From: Bacteroidota bacterium
GTDB lineage: Bacteria; Bacteroidota; Bacteroidia; Bacteroidales; VadinHA17
DNA: 8,471 nucleotides
Direction of reading: 5' to 3'
Assembly (NCBI GenBank): GCA_016868515.1
Contig: VGGM01000047.1
Span: 1 to 8,471, forward strand
Part shown: piece after piece, positions 7,546 through 8,471 of the stretch
How positions within the stretch are numbered: the first letter of the stretch is position 1
Layout of the letters: each line of letters opens with the position of its first letter
Translations under genes and position numbers: made by a program
The notes under the pieces: generated by a model
Told to the model about the DNA's origin: nothing
Seen by the model: the letters and a program-made list of their open reading frames with translations, nothing else
The model's database searches: none

Positions 7546-7560
7546 TATACCGACCGTATA
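7546..7560. promoter_or_regulatory. Inverted repeat between divergent genes, possible operator
   Basis: TATAC-CGACC-GTATA is a 15-bp imperfect palindrome with 5-bp arms. It sits in the 121-bp space between the divergent Yip1-like and methyltransferase genes, 62 bp from the former start and 45 bp from the latter. The size and position suit a dimeric repressor, but no regulator gene is nearby and short palindromes arise by chance. Confidence 0.25.
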
Positions 7561-7605
7561 AGATATGAAAAAAACTGATAACTTGTAGCTGAATAACAAC
7601 CTTGC

Positions 7606-8298
7606 ATGAAAAAAATCCTTATGTTTCTCATGATTCTGCCTGTGATTATGCCGCTATGGCAAACAAAAGACACCTACCAGCGGCAGCGGGAACAGATGGT
7701 AGCCAACCAGATTGCAGCAAGAGGCATCAGTCACCGTGCCACCCTGCAGGCCATGCGAATAATCCCCCGGCATCTTTTCGTGCCTCCACAAATGGCACGA
7801 TATGCCTATGACGACTCTCCTCTGCCTATCGGATACGACCAGACAATCTCACAGCCCTTTATTGTGGCCTGGATGACCGAACTCGTCAATCCCGACAGTA
7901 AGAAGAAGGCCCTTGAAATAGGCACAGGTTCAGGCTATCAGGCTGCTGTTCTGGCTGAAACAGCAGGCAGGGTCTATTCCATTGAAATCGTTCCCGAGCT
8001 GGCCCGCTCCTCAGCGACACTCCTGGAAAAACTTGGCTATACGAATGTCGAGGTGCGTGAAGGAGACGGCTATCTGGGATGGGAAGAACATGCCCCTTTC
8101 GATATCATTGTGGTTACCGCAGCCTGTGACCATATTCCTCAGCCGCTTCTCGATCAGCTTGCCGAAAATGGCAGACTCGTAATGCCCCTTGGCGACCCGG
8201 GATCAATTCAGGAGTTGATCCTTATCACAAAACGAAACGGCAAAACAACCCGCCAGACAATCTCAGCAGTAAGATTCGTCCCCCTGATAAGGAAATGA
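7606..8298 (+). CDS. pcm: Protein-L-isoaspartate O-methyltransferase, apparently exported
   Basis: A 230-residue SAM-dependent enzyme that methylates L-isoaspartyl residues in aged proteins to start their repair. The family signatures are all present: DDSPLPIGYDQTISQPFIVAWM (69-90 region, with active-site Ser82 in TISQP), SAM-binding motif I ALEIGTGSGYQ (102-112), EVREGDGYLGW (149-159), FDIIVVTAACDHIPQPL (165-181) and the C-terminal AVRFVPLIRK. Compared with the cytoplasmic E. coli enzyme, which begins near the equivalent of Met31, this one has about 30 additional residues starting MKKILMFLMILPVIMPLW: a basic n-region and hydrophobic core typical of a Sec signal or membrane anchor, without a clear AxA site. 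The ATG at 7606 is therefore preferred, although no Shine-Dalgarno site is visible. It appears monocistronic, ending in a terminator at 8413-8446. Confidence 0.93.
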   Translation: MKKILMFLMILPVIMPLWQTKDTYQRQREQMVANQIAARGISHRATLQAMRIIPRHLFVPPQMARYAYDDSPLPIGYDQTISQPFIVAWMTELVNPDSKKKALEIGTGSGYQAAVLAETAGRVYSIEIVPELARSSATLLEKLGYTNVEVREGDGYLGWEEHAPFDIIVVTAACDHIPQPLLDQLAENGRLVMPLGDPGSIQELILITKRNGKTTRQTISAVRFVPLIRK

Positions 8299-8331
8299 CC
8301 ATCAATCATTTGCACCATGCACTTTGCATCT

Positions 8332-8385
8332 CATGCCCTGCTTTGCCTGCAGTAGCTTTAGCGAAAGATGGAGCCCCAGGGGGCT
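8332..8385. repeat. Diverged inverted relative of the 38-bp repeat
   Basis: AGCTTTAGCGAAAGATGG (8354-8371) matches, at 15 of 18 positions, the reverse complement of 1155-1172 within the 38-bp repeat. CATGCCCTGC (8332-8341) is the exact reverse complement of 1142-1151, which adjoins it. The order of the two blocks differs between the loci. AGCCCC/GGGGCT (8372-8385) adds a small hairpin. It lies in the 3' region of the methyltransferase gene, between stop codon and terminator. Confidence 0.6.
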
Positions 8386-8412
8386 AAAACCTTAAACCAG
8401 CCGATATATTCA

Positions 8413-8446
8413 GGGTTTTCAGCACCAACGCTGAAGGCCCGTTTTT
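8413..8446 (+). terminator. Intrinsic terminator downstream of pcm
   Basis: GGGTTTTCAGC (8413-8423) pairs along its whole length with GCTGAAGGCCC (8430-8440): 11 pairs including two G-U wobbles, with a 6-nt ACCAAC loop. GTTTTT (8441-8446) follows as the U-tract. It lies 114 nt past the stop codon, beyond the repeat relic. Confidence 0.75.
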
Positions 8447-8471
8447 CGCAAGGAACATAAGCTGAAACGAC

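Overview
The window looks like a chromosomal segment of an anaerobic or environmental Bacteroidetes (probably Bacteroidales). This is inferred from four things: Sec signals ending in the 'NAQ' style, starts without Shine-Dalgarno sites, a possible Bacteroidetes-type -33/-7 promoter in front of speA, and the protein families present. GC content is near 50% by eye. The species cannot be fixed from the sequence alone.

Layout: (1) 2-1018 (+), the 3' part of a zinc-dependent M14-like deacylase of the succinylglutamate desuccinylase/aspartoacylase family, cut by the left edge. (2) 1019-1411, a gene-free interval built almost wholly of short repeats: AT-rich repeats, a bulged hairpin, a 7-bp tandem repeat, a 38-bp tandem repeat and an array of TACGYC hexamers. 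(3) 1412-3076 and 3108-4700 (+), two tandem paralogous secreted C69-family dipeptidases, 31 bp apart, probably one operon. (4) 4787-6679 (-), a full-length biosynthetic arginine decarboxylase (speA), convergent with the peptidases and with its own plausible promoter. (5) 6825-7484 (-), a five-helix Yip1-like membrane protein followed by a clear intrinsic terminator. (6) 7606-8298 (+), a protein-L-isoaspartate O-methyltransferase with an apparent export signal, divergent from the Yip1-like gene and followed by a repeat relic and an intrinsic terminator.

Functionally, the left half groups three amide-bond hydrolases. At least the two dipeptidases are exported, which fits peptide scavenging outside the cytoplasm. 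The right half (polyamine synthesis, a membrane protein of unknown role, protein repair) is ordinary housekeeping with no evident link to it.

I see no defence system, CRISPR array, RNA gene, transposase or clearly new system. The most unusual content is the repeat island at 1019-1411 and its diverged inverted relative at 8332-8385. Next come the exported repair methyltransferase and the homopolymer inside the putative speA promoter.
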